Source: Galerina marginata (taxonomy: Eukaryota > Basidiomycota > Agaricomycetes > Agaricales > Galerinaceae). From it: a stretch of 64,000 bases of DNA. Below are positions 22,054 through 32,991 of the stretch, piece by piece; the first letter of the stretch is position 1, and each line of letters opens with the position of its first letter. The position numbers were made by a program, and so were the translations under genes. Where the stretch lies: the NCBI GenBank assembly GCA_023014335.1, contig JAECYW010000026.1:186001-250000 (forward strand), in the 5' to 3' direction. Under the pieces are notes generated by a model that made no database searches, was not told where the DNA came from, and saw only the letters and a list, made by a program, of their open reading frames with translations.

Positions 22054-22198
22054 GAGGGGCGAAGCCCCTCTTAGTGCTAAGTATTTGTGTGGGGTGTCGC
22101 GAGCAGGGGGTCTGGGGGGCGCAGCCCCCCAGCAAGCTGTCGGCCTGGAGCGTAGCAGGTGGGTGAGCGAAGCGAACCCCACCGTCGCGAAGCGACGG
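22054..22198. repeat. four further hairpins at the Helitron 3' end
   Basis: Stem-loops at 22,054-22,070 (GAGGGGC-GAA-GCCCCTC), 22,112-22,132 (GCGCAGC apex), 22,158-22,183 (gagcgaagcg apex) and 22,182-22,198 (ccgtcGCGAAGCgacgg). The last lies about 13 nt from the inferred 3' end, where Helitrons carry their terminator hairpin. Confidence 0.75.
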
Positions 22199-22211
22199 GT
22201 TGTAAAGCTTG

Positions 22212-22395
22212 TAGAGGAGCATAATACGTGGGGACTGCCTTTAGGCAGTAGTGGCCAAACCTGGTCTGGATGTATAACATGCCTCTGGAATATTGCAGTG
22301 TATCATGTATAAATATAGCCTACAAGGCTGCGCCTGAATACTTCACTCTAACTGGCAACTACCAATGTTGAATACTTCAGCCAGTTTATAGAGGT
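22212..22395 (+). repeat. A repeat block, copy A3, right part
   Basis: Continues the A block cut at 15,171: 'tagaggagcataatacgtgg', 'ggggactgcctttaggcag' and 'ggaatattgcagt' match 2,643-2,735. It ends at the gypsy pol fragment. Confidence 0.8.
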
Positions 22396-22399
22396 GCCG

Positions 22400-24878
22400 T
22401 ACCGTCGTCCGACTCTGGTTCTCTTCTTTCCAAAACATCTTCTTCATCAACCATTCTTCCTTCCATTTCCATTCCCAATTCTATTCCTTCACCACCACTT
22501 CAGAAACCACCCAACAAATTCAAAGCTACTGTCGAAGATTTCCCGGATGATACTTTCCATCACGATTCCGATTCCAATACTAACACTCCTTTTTCCGAGC
22601 CCCCTCCGAAACCCCACCATAACATTTCCATTATTGGTGCTGCCGCTTTTGTTCGCGCTTGTTCCGAGCCCGGTGCCAAATCCTTCCAGCTTTCACGGTC
22701 CAATCCGACCGTTCCATCTGCCTGTTCCGCTTCCGTCGGAGACGACGACAACGATGGGGATGACAAACCCGACCTGTCACTTCTCCCGGAAGACTATCAC
22801 GACTACCAAGATGTTTTCAACAAGAAGAAAGCTGACGGTCTCGCTCCACATCGATCCTACGACCTCAAGATAGAACTAGAAGAAGGCGCCAAACCACCGC
22901 TCGGAAGAATGTACTCCCTATCCTCGTCCGAACTACAATCCCTTCGGGAGTTCATTTCCAAACACGTCAATCTCGGCTACATTCGTCCCTCCAAATCCTC
23001 TCATGGAGCTCCTATCCTTTTCGTCAAAAAGAAGGATGGAAGTCTTTGCCTTTGCTGTGATTATCGTGCTCTCAACAAAACAAAATCACAAAAAAGGATC
23101 GCTATCCACTTCCTCTCATTTCCGATCTCTTAGACGCCCCGGCCAAGGCGCGTTATTATACCAAGATCGATCTCCACCACGCATATCATCTGGTCCGGAT
23201 AGCACCTGGCGACGAATGGAAAACCACCTTCCGCACCCGTTATGGTTCCTTTGAATGGCTCGTCATTCCGTTCGGATTGTCCAATGCACCCGCGACTTTC
23301 CAACGTTTCATGAACAACGTCTTTGCTGACTTACTGGACAATTATTTAATCATTTACCTAGATGACATCCTCATTTACTCCAACTCCCTTTCCGAACATA
23401 AGAAACACATCTGAGAAGTACTCCGCCGGCTTCGGAAATTCGGACTTTATGGACGCCTCGACAAATGCGAGTTCCACATGCAACAAGTCGAATACCTTGG
23501 CTACATAATGTCACCCGAAGGCCTTACCATGTCCGGCGATAAAGTCAAAACTATCTTGGACTGGCCAGAGCCACGGAAAGTTAAGGACGTTCAATCTTTC
23601 TTAGGCTTTGCAAATTTCTACTGTCGTTTCATTCACAATTATTCTGACATCGTCATTCCTTTAACTAGACTCACTCGGAAACACGTTCCTTTCATATTCT
23701 CCTCAGAATGTCGATCCACTTTCAATTCCCTGAAGAAGTCCTTCACGTCCGCTCCAGTACTTACGCACTGGATTCCGGACAGACCAATTATCGTGGAGAC
23801 CGACGCTTCCGACTATGCTCTTGCTGCTATTCTTTCCATCCAATTACCGGACGAAACCATCCACCTGGTTGCCTTCCACTCCCGCTTGTTCCAAGGAGCG
23901 GAACTCAATTACAACGTTCATGACAAGGAACTCCTTGCAATCTACGAAGCCTTCCGCGTCTGGTGTCACTACCTCGAAGGTTCCGGTACACCAATCCACA
24001 TCGTTACTGATCACAAGAACTTGGAATATTTTGCAACTACCAAGTTACTCACCCGACGTCAGGCTCATTGGTCCAAATTCCTTTCCCAATTCAACCTCAT
24101 CATCCGCTTCCGTCCCGGAAAGCTCGGTACCAAACCCGACTCTCTTACTCGTCGCGGTACCCCTAAAGAGGGAGGTACCCACTCCGAGAATCTGATGAAT
24201 TTCCGTCCAATATTTACCCAAGAACAGCTTTCAGCGTCGCTTCGCGCCACTTCTTTGATAGCCCCGGCTCTCCATGCATCCGGCTCCATGGACTTTGACC
24301 AATTACACACCGACATTCTTTCCGCACTTCCTTCCGACCCCATTGCTGCAAAGCACCTCCCTACCCCTTCCCTTCCGCGCTGGACAGTTGACGAGCAAGG
24401 CTTCCTTAGACTGGATGGTCGCATTTACGTTCCGGACTCGGGCAACCTTCGACTCCGAGTCCTGCAGTACAAACACGACCACCTGCTTTCCAGTCACTTC
24501 GGAGTCAACAAAACCCTTGCTCTCATCCGACGTGAATACGTCTGGCCAAAACTCCGTTCTTTTGTCAAGGATTTTTGCACATCTTGCACTATGTGTAAAA
24601 GATCCAAGACACCGCGTCATAAGCCTTACGGATTCCTCAAACAACTTCCGGTTCTGCCTCGTCCCTGGGACTCGATTTCCATGGATTTCATTGAGGTCCT
24701 TCCAGACTCCAATGGCTACAACGCAATTCTCGTCATTATTGACTGCCTTTCAAAGCAAGGCATTTTCATTCTGTGTAACAGCACAATCACCTCTCCCGAG
24801 CTCACAAAGCTCTTCGTTCTCCATGTCTTTTCCAAGCACGGTGTTCCAACACACGTCACCTCGGATCGGCACCTGTAG
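22400..24878 (+). pseudogene. Ty3/gypsy pol: reverse transcriptase, RNase H and truncated integrase
   Basis: Open from about 22,400 with a serine/proline-rich linker, then a Ty3/gypsy RT ([31 protein letters not shown] near 23,356-23,382), RNase H (IVETDASDYALAAIL, HKNLEYFATTKLLTRRQAHW) and an integrase HHCC zinc domain with the first catalytic region MDFIEVLPDS. An apparent 5-nt duplication (acaaa) near 23,077-23,085 shifts frame, and a TGA at 23,412-23,414 stops it; both are needed to restore RT homology. The integrase is cut just after the second catalytic Asp (TSDR), where element B3 begins. Together with the gag-protease at 6.0-8.0 kb this resembles the other half of the same family. Confidence 0.9.
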
Positions 24879-25850
24879 CTGTTACATTTATACATGAAAA
24901 AAAGTAACTTGTCCAAAGAGGATGTTGCATCAGAAAGGCAATTTAACCACTTGGTCAGTTGACCAACAGGTCAATTTACCTATATAAACAAATATATGTT
25001 TAGCCTATATCTCAGTGAAAACGGGAAGCACAGCCACGATTCTGGTAGATTCAGGGTCGCCTATATGATTACGTCATTTTTTATCAGAGGCGCAGCCACA
25101 TCCGAGCACATCCTGGAAAGGCTCGGCAAAACTGCATTACTTTTTGACAGCTTGGACAGTTTACCAAGCCATCCCTGAATATGCTCGGATGTGGCTGTGC
25201 CTCTGACAAAAAATGTGCTGCCAAGCCATTTGACCCTGAATCCATCAAAATTTTGTGCCTAGCTATTTTTCCCACAGAGAAAAATGCAAAAAACTGAAAA
25301 AAAGCCGGCGGTGAGAAATTTTGGCTGATGGAAAAATTTCCCAAAAAGGAAAGAGGGTTTCAAAAGAACGCAATCTATTTTTAGACCCTACTAAAATTAA
25401 AATCACATGACTAGCTATCTTCCTCATTGAGATATAAGCCTTTTAGTGTTAATTAATAATTTAAAGAACTTAGCACAAATGCTGCTAAGTCCAAAATTAG
25501 CTGGCTGACTAAATACTGCCATTTTAGGCAATTGCATCTTGATTGCCTTTTATATCATGGGTGCAGTGGCCCTGAGACCTTATATTTACATTTGTTTGCA
25601 TTTGAGGCCATAAAATTACATAAATGTGCGACAAGCATGTAAATAGAGGCAAATTCAAAGTCATGTGATCTAAATTGATGCCATCAGATACCAAATAAAT
25701 ATATGCTCCTTCCTATAGTAGGGCAACGTCGCAGTATAGTAAATATTCACTTTGTTGGTAAACTGACCAACTGGTTAAATTGCCTTTCTGATGCAACATC
25801 CTTTTTGGACAACTTGCCTAACTGATTGCTTCATATAACAGCATAGGCTG
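24870..25850 (-). mobile_element. B element copy B3, ending the gypsy pol fragment
   Basis: The ends pair: 24,907-24,985 against the reverse complement of 25,745-25,815 ('gatgttgcatcagaaaggc'), with outer ends CACCTGTAGCTG and CAGCCTATGCTG. Interior sequence matches B1 in reverse order, including the fold-back with 'cagccacatccgagcaca'. The left neighbour is gypsy integrase and the right neighbour is repeat G7. No 8-bp duplication is seen, so a rearrangement probably followed insertion. Confidence 0.82.
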
Positions 25851-26480
25851 CCGACCCAGCCTGCATGGTTACCCGTTGTACGAGGCATTGCTGCCCCGAA
25901 GCGGTGGTTCTCTGTATGCGGTTGCTTCGTCGCCTCCGTCTCTCGCTCGCCTCTTCTTGTCGATAGCCAATGCCATCATCCATCGTCGTGATAGCCTTGG
26001 CTATTGACCCGAAACCGCCACGACCGACGCCGTCCGGCCACCCACCGTAGGATGCACCGGAAGAGCAGCAGCATTACCGCTGCTGCCTTTCCGATACGAA
26101 GCTTCCAGGGTAGGCAGGAGCAGCACCGGGTACTGCTCCTGCTTTGTGCCGACGATGATGAGAGGCAATGTGTTGCAGGCCTCGCCGTAACTCGATGCTG
26201 CGGCCCATAGCAAACGTAGGATGGCGCCGTCGAGGACACAAACGAGGATGCGACGGCGGCCACCCTCGCGTTGGCTGACAACTCGACGCCATTGGATACT
26301 AGCCTTCACCCTGTCACTGCCATCCACCTGTACATATTGAGAAGCCGAACACCTGAAAGCTAACGACGGGAGGGTATGGGGATGAAGGCTGGGGAGGATG
26401 GGGCAGCAACCGGCCTGCCCCAAGCGTCGATGAGCGTGAACTGCATCCTCACAGTTCACGCTCGTTGACCTTCTCATATA
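25851..26480 (+). repeat. G repeat arm, end part, copy G7
   Basis: GC-rich segment whose reverse complement begins like 3,490-3,600 ('gcgtgaactg...gcagttca' hairpin, then 'cgcttggggc' and 'ggttgctgc'). A hairpin with a 12-bp stem is at 26,432-26,463. It joins A4 through AT-rich sequence, as G2 joins A2. Head and intron are absent because B3 lies at its left edge. A frame of 158 codons on the minus strand has no recognisable domain. Confidence 0.6.
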
Positions 26481-26559
26481 CGTAGTTCAATGTTGTAGTG
26501 TACGCGCTAATATAATTTCACATTTACTGTATCTCCACATTGAAAGTATCAAGGGGATA

Positions 26560-27405
26560 ACCAGGTCTTATTGAGCCTGTTTACCCGCAAAATTGGTACT
26601 CACAGGTAGAGATTTTCACGCTGATTGCAGCTAGGTGTGTAAAACGGGAGGGAGCCGTCCTTTGAGCCCAAGATATAGGTAAGAACGGTAAGCTTTCGAA
26701 GGATTCTATTTTTAGATATCATCCAGCGGGGCTGCATATGAACGCTCCTCGTTATACCCCTTCCCGCACTCTTTTAGCAATGAAATTTATATCATTAGAT
26801 TCGCATTTTGAAGGACTTCACAACTATACATTAATAACTGAGGGGAGGTAAAAATTAAAGGCAAAATACTACGAAAGTTGAAAGAATCTATTTTTATCAC
26901 GCTTGCGACAGGTACCGAAAAGGCGCGCTATGCGTCCGAAAATGGCACGAGGACCCCGGCGGGACTTCTGGCATCCGTTACATTTTTTTACGCCCCATCC
27001 CGCCCCCCCTACGGGGTGACCAACATCCCAGATGGAATGTGGGTACCAATGCCGACCCCTGGGCGCTTTTTCCGCGCCAAAAAGCGCCCCCAATGACGAG
27101 CAGCACCCAAAATTAATGCCCATCAATATTTAGAGACCCTGAGTGATTTTTTCCCGCGCCTAAGCGCGCCCAAAAGCGCCCTGATGATGAGCAGCACCCT
27201 ACATACAGTGCCTGACATCATGCTGAGTATGCCCGCCCCCCTAGGGCACAGAAATACGCATCCCCGGGATCCCCAGGCCTAGTATATGTAAAATGCATGG
27301 GGACTGCCTTTTGGCAGACACTGGCCAAACGCACTGTGGACGTATAACACTAGTTAGGCAAGACACTGTGATTCATATATAATACTGCCTGCATAAGGTG
27401 AAACA
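26560..27405 (+). repeat. A repeat block, copy A4
   Basis: Matches A1 and A2: 'gggataaccagg', 'gattgcagct', 'ggcacgaggaccccgg', 'acatcccagatgg', 'atgacgagcagcaccc', 'ggggactgccttttggcag'. It follows G7 in the same direction. Confidence 0.75.
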
Positions 27406-27689
27406 GAATCAAAAATGGGAAATTCACGAAAAACAAGGTGTGAGATCGTTTTTCAGAATTTTTCATTTTTCGGCTCGTTTTCGAGGTCATTTCTCATCTT
27501 ATTTTTTTTGAAAAATGAAATGAAAAACAGAGTGAAAACCGAATGAAAAACGCTACTGTGAACTATACTAATTCATACATAAAAAGTCCTCAAATAACAA
27601 ATTGCAAGCACGGGGCCTATGTCTATAGGACCATTCCAACCCAATCCCGACTGTAAAATCAGCCAAGCATCAGTGGATCAATGTGAACA

Positions 27690-27790
27690 GCCGATAGTGA
27701 GTGTGATTGGCAGCAAGTGTGGCTGTGAGCGGCGGGGTGTGAGTGTGATTGGCCGAGTGTGAGTGTGACTTGCCGAGTGTGAAAGTGAAT
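27690..27790. repeat. short tandem repeat, gagtgtgattggc type
   Basis: Four to five imperfect units of about 18-20 bp built on 'gtgagtgtgattggcc'. Non-coding. Confidence 0.6.
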
Positions 27791-28103
27791 GCGCGGGTTG
27801 AGTATGACAGTGTTGCGTTTGGTATATCCTCATCTCTCACCGAACCGCATATGATACAAGGTAAATGGGTTGGGCTAGGGTCTGAGCACAAGCTCAGATC
27901 AGAACACGGAGCAAATGGAGCCGCTTATCCACAGCCGACAAAGACACCCGCAGTGCCATTGCAATGCCAGCCCAACCAACTGAGGAGGCACAAATTTGTC
28001 CTAGTATAAGCAAACTTGCTTAGAAGGTGTGCTATGTTCAGTCTCCAGTGCTGAACGTTTCAGTGAGGACTAAGCCTGAGAATGTGAAACATGTACAGTC
28101 ATC

Positions 28104-28620
28104 CACCAGCTAATGTTATGCCACCACTGAGTGTTACACCTTCATAACTTGGCCAAAAATTGGTATTTTTAATGAAATAAATTTTTCCTGTAAGCTGTAT
28201 ATGTTCCCTATTACTGTACTACTTCATTTAATTTGGCCACAATCTTGGATTTTTGACATTTCAAAAAATCTCAAAAAATCAGAAAAATCGAGAATCAATT
28301 AAATCCAAGGTCAGAAAAAATCGGTGTGACGCATGACAGATGAATTGAATGAAATGGTACAGTACCTTGTAAAACTTCAGAGGGAATGGATAAAACTTGA
28401 CTGAGGAATGGTAAGCCCAAAGTCCCTCAAATTGGCTCACTACTGAGTGTTACACCAGTGTTTTGGGAATGACTTTGCGAGAAATGGGTAAAATCATCTG
28501 AAATTCTGATAGAAGGAACTAACAGAATTATCAAGAATTATCATGTAGTTTTTATTGGGAAAAGTGAGACGAAAGATTTTTCATTCTGATTTTTAACTTT
28601 CAGTGTAACATTAGCTGGTG
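28104..28620. mobile_element. possible MITE with CACCAGCTAATGTTA ends
   Basis: A 15-bp inverted repeat, caccagctaatgtta at 28,104-28,118 and its reverse complement at 28,606-28,620, spans 517 bp of AT-rich sequence with no gene. A second motif, 'actgagtgttacacc', follows the left end and recurs near 28,442. No clear target duplication was seen. Confidence 0.45.
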
Positions 28621-30349
28621 ATGTGTGGTAATGATGCATTGATGGTGAGAGCTTGCTGGTCAAGGGTACTCAAATCATGTGCTGGGGAGAGAGCAGCAAG
28701 TTTGCATAGGGGTGTCCACTGCGCCGTAACAGCGTACAGCCTCAGGCATAACTAGAGCTGCACACCGGCCATATCACGGGTACAGCCATCAGAATTATGG
28801 TTGATATGGGTGTTCTGAAATGCTGAATGGAACAGGATGATTTAAATACGGCCGTAAACGGGTGTGACAGCCATTTTTGTTACTTACCATTTATTTTGAC
28901 TCTGCTTTCTCTGCTCTTCAAGGAAATATATGAAACTGGCCAGGTGTTTGGAACACTCAGGCAGAAAATTAGTCAAGTTTTGAACGACAATTCACAACTT
29001 TTTGAGGTTACTGATAATGGGCAGGGTTTGAATTCTGATCAGCCTCTGACATTTTGCATCGATCAGATGCTTTGGGAGTTGACTTTTTTTTTTTGGGTCT
29101 GTGGTGTTGCCAATGCATAAAGAAGGCATTGGAAAACATAAATATTTTTCTTAGGTAGGCAATAGCCCATGAATTATGGTAAAATATTGATATTACATGT
29201 GGTACCCATATAACGGCCATAACGGGTCTTGACAGATAGGTTCAATGGGGTGTTCCAAAACCTTGGGTGGGATGGGGAAATACTGTCAGGGATGGTTTGG
29301 GGACGTCTCACAAGGCAGCCAAACAGACTGAGGTGTGAAGACCCACAGTCACACGTAGTCGGTCGAGAATCCTAGATTCTGTTTACCAGAAGTTTGGAGA
29401 TCTCTGCACTCAAGGTTATCCTTGAGTTGCATCGACGAGGTACGACTTGGATCACCTCACTCTCAGTACTGAGGAGCGGTTGGTAGTACAACCGTCTCAC
29501 TCAGGTCACTAAAAGATGAAGGTAATTGTAAAAGAGTAAGTAATCCTCAAGGCATACATGAGGTATAATACATGAAGCTGACTAATCAGAATCTTCGGAG
29601 ACTTTCCATATTGAGTAAACAAAATAAACAAAGCTAGTGACTGGAAATTATCTACGTGAAGTGGAGTGATTGCCTATTGATCTTTCCTATTGATCTTTGA
29701 AGCTAAATCCACAAGCTGAAACATAATACATACATTACAAATACCTGTCAGACCTGGCCGTACACCTGTCACTTATGGTTACAGTGTGCAGCCCTAGGCA
29801 TAACAGTAGGCGCGCTGTAGGCAGAGGAAATTTTTTAAATAAGGAAAGCCCTTATATACCCTTGTCCATTGTGACGGACTGGGGACCTAAAATCTGACGG
29901 ATTTGCAACTTGATTTTGGGATTTTGCCTGGACAAGTTTTAGTGAGAGCTTCCTGGGTCCTGGTAAAATATACTGCAGAAGGAAGCTCCACAAGCAGATG
30001 CCTACCAACATAAGAATAACATGAGGACAAGTATAGGAAAATGTCACACTTCCAAGTAGGGCTGAGCACGGGTGCGGGTCTTCACAGGTAACCCGGAGGT
30101 ATACCTGTGGGAATACCTGCAGGTTGTGTAACCCGCGGATCCGGTTCACCTGTGGTGACGGGTCCTCAAGGATCCAGGCTTGGATTTTTTGGCCAACAGG
30201 TAACCTGTGGGTACCCGTAAAATTACATTGTATTATTCTCTTTTTTGGTGTATTATAAATTGTTAGTGAGCATAAAAAAAGACGAGTGCAAAGCCCACTG
30301 CACATCGGATCAGACAAGTCAGGTGATCAGCAGAACATGTCAACGCAAT

Positions 30350-31520
30350 CACTACGCCTATGTAAGATAAGATTAGAGCATCTTATCACACTCTCCCGAC
30401 CTCTGCAAGCCGGGGGCTCAACCACTAAGGAAAAAGTAGTTGACAGAAAGTTTTAATTACACATTCTGAACGGATCTATTTTGAAAAAATGACCACTACG
30501 TGTCTGCATAACAATGTTGCACACGTAGTACCAAAGCTGGGGATGGGAAAATGGAGATCATGTGACGGTCTCTTTGTGTTGAGAGGCCCGTTTCTGAAAA
30601 CAGGCCTCACTCATTGACCATTCATCCTCGTTGAATCTTTTTCTTTGCAATCTACCACCTCCATCACCACCTCCATCGTTCTCTCGCTGGCCGATGTTAA
30701 GGTAAGCACTACATTCAACCTTTCCCATACTGACCATTTAACATATCCCAGGCGGTTTAGTCACCCCCGCTGTGTACCACATTTCCGATGCACGCAACTG
30801 CCAAATCGTCCCCCATTGCCAATATGAGGGCAGTTGGTCAGCATCTGGGCGATAAAGTGAGCTGGCAGGGATCCAGGAGCGATTGAAATGGTGTATACAC
30901 ATCAGGTGCGTCGTCAAATTAGCCTGATAGACTAGTTTCACTAGTCTATCCTTTCGCAGCACCAACCACTTACCAACTGCGTGACAGTCTGTGTCCAGCC
31001 CCACCCGCTGCTTTATCGTCGCCACTGCCTCTCAGGAAGGCTTGTTTTGCAACCATCTTGAAGCCTGCAACCACCCCACCATCGCCTCTGTCACCCCTGT
31101 TGGCATTTTCCTCGCGAACGCATGTCCAGCCCCCCACCTGCTTACTTCAAGCCCTGCGATCACAACTCCAATTCTCTTGCCTACAACCGTTAAGGTATGC
31201 CCCACCCCCAGCTTGCTCCATACTTGCTGCTTACATATCCCATGCGACTTAGCACCCACTACCCTATTGTCACCGCCACCTGTGGTGGAGGCTCACTTTG
31301 CGACCACCTCAAAGCCCTGCAACCACAACCGCTGGCCCGTCACTCCCTGCTGGCATTTCCCTCGCTAACGCGCTGCTCCGCTTGCTGCCTCTCTGTATAT
31401 ATCAGTAAAATTATCTCAATGAATCAAACCCCTATTTCTTATCATCTACGCTTTTGGTTTTACTGAGGATCTGAATTCAAAAGGTGATACATGAAATTGT
31501 CAGTCAAAAAAGGCTCTAAA
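30350..31520. other. hAT left interior, no gene resolved
   Basis: Pyrimidine-rich sequence with short plus-strand frames and two related segments (about 31,020-31,130 and 31,300-31,380, sharing 'ggcattt(t/c)cctcgc' and 'aacgc'), probably an internal duplication. A hairpin with an 11-bp stem lies at 30,926-30,950. No product is claimed. Confidence 0.4.
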
Positions 31521-31977
31521 CTAGTCCCTAAGTGGTTCAAGTGGCGGCATCTCGTCATCCTCGTCGTCCTCAGGCATAGGTGCATGTAACTGAAGGTGAA
31601 ATAAATGTAAGAGTCAATTGATTTCAATTTTGTCGATGAACCTCACCTCGATAAAGATTAGAATTGCCTGTAAAGAGGCTAGGATAACATCCTGCCCTGC
31701 TGCAGAATTGACAGCATTTCGTAAATGAACCCAGAGCTCCATTACAGCTGCCAGTTTCTCTGCCTCAAGGTTTGCTCGGGCAAACTGCCATGCCTGTCCT
31801 CGCAAAATGAGATCAATGACATGATGTACACATTGTGTAGGCGGTAAACGCAAAAGGGCAGGTAATGCGACAGGCATAATCACAGCTGCCTGCTGAGCGG
31901 GAACCTAACAACCCAAAGGTGAGTCGTGCATCTCTGGAATGAGAAAAGCAGCTCACTGAAGCAAAGTTCGAGGACAT
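31521..31977 (-). CDS. small three-exon gene inside the hAT element, unknown function
   Basis: Minus strand: exon 1 is 31,977-31,957 (ATG, 7 codons); intron GTGAGC...TTGTTAG (52 nt); exon 2 is 31,904-31,647 (86 codons); intron GTGAGG...CTTCAG (57 nt); exon 3 is 31,589-31,521 (22 codons plus TAG). All three exons join in phase 0, giving 115 residues. The middle is alpha-helical in character (ALPALLRLPPTQCVHHVIDL, ANLEAEKLAAVMELWVHLRN) and the C-terminus is acidic (MPEDDEDDEMPPLEPLRD). I recognise no family. Consistent phases and intron lengths argue for a real gene. It runs opposite to the transposase and may be element cargo, an accessory protein or a captured host gene. Confidence 0.6.
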
Positions 31978-32983
31978 AGTTGGGAAGTACTTTTACCTAC
32001 CCTTGTTTGTCGCTTTCATCTCCTCTCTTTAGATTCCCGGAATGTAATACCCTGTCGTCGGACATGACATGTGGTGTTTTTCCACAAGCCTCCGACTCAT
32101 GTGTACAGCTCAGGTGAGATATTAATTTCAATTGGAATGATATCTACAGCCGAGATATAAACGCTGAAGGCCCAACCGGGACACCAAGAAAAGAAGCGGC
32201 GGCCCAGTTATTCTCGAAACTGGTAGTCAGTGCTTTTATCTCCGGCGTACGTTATTCATTTTTGACTTGTCGAAGTCTGAACTTTGAAGGACATCTGCCA
32301 TTCGTGAGTGTTTCTCCTTGACTTGACATGTCTGACGGTCTGACCCACCCATTCTCCAGAATACTTAAATTCAGTGGGCCTCAGCTTGAATCCCCCATTC
32401 TTGCCTGTCTGAATTTACAGAGGAGAAACCCTCGGTGCATTAACATCCCGTCGCTCAACGCAAAAACATGGGATTAATCACCTGCTCCATACATTCATAG
32501 ATTTGGCTGTCTGGCGTGATCATGGGGCAGACATTTCACAATGGACATGGTTGCATATCTATTGCTTGTTGCATGGTCCTCATTTGGTCGACATTCATCT
32601 GTTAGTTTGGATTGTGTAACACCCTGCAAGCCCGCCCCAGATCTTTGGCTGCCCTGGTATGTAGAGCTTCTTGTCAATTTGCCTCAAGAGCATCTGACGA
32701 TGGTCGGCCACCCGAAAACTGCAGCGGTACATGCGCTAAGGTACCTCATCCGTTATCTCAACAAAAAATGAAGCCAGCTGACCAAGTGCTTGCGCGGTGC
32801 ATCAGACAGGCACGGTCATAATGGAAGCGTGAAACCTAAAGGTGAGATTTTGTCCGAACAACTTAAAGTTTTGTAAACTGCACAACTAACTGCCAGCGCT
32901 TTACAGGCCATTATCATTCCCCTCGCAAACCTCTAACAGTTACCGTCTTTCTGAGAACCAACGCTGTATTTCCTTCTTCCTGC
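31978..32983. other. hAT interior between the small gene and element B4
   Basis: About 1 kb with short frames on both strands (for example 76 codons at 32,541-32,771). None has a recognisable domain or clear splice partners. It may contain 5' sequence of either neighbouring gene. Confidence 0.35.
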
Positions 32984-32991
32984 TCTCCTCT

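Larger units (their letters stand above)
15172..22211 (+). mobile_element. Helitron, about 7.0 kb, carrying a further insertion
   Basis: A rolling-circle transposon bounded by the split A block on both sides with no target duplication, as expected for Helitrons, which insert between A and T. The left end begins in a TA-rich stretch followed by 'aagagaggacgggg'. The right end follows a GC-rich hairpin at 22,182-22,198 and ends 'gtaaagcttg', which departs from the usual CTRR by one base; the exact ends are uncertain by 2-3 bp. It contains the Rep/helicase gene, an inserted element at 15,465-16,444 and six hairpins behind the gene. Confidence 0.85.
27406..30048. other. AT-rich stretch without a recognised gene
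   Basis: No frame with a recognisable domain. It contains a gagtgtgagtgtgattgg-type short tandem repeat (about 27,690-27,790) and a possible MITE (28,104-28,620). Related direct segments occur near 28,727-28,760 and 29,775-29,810 ('ggcataac' after 'acagc/acagt'), and near 28,848-28,870 and 29,212-29,236 ('acggcc...acgggt'). The last two pairs may be remnants of a decayed repeat. Confidence 0.5.

Noticed and set aside
29835..30317. A 160-codon minus-strand frame
   Set aside because: It crosses the hAT terminus and target duplication, so it is a chance frame across an insertion junction.
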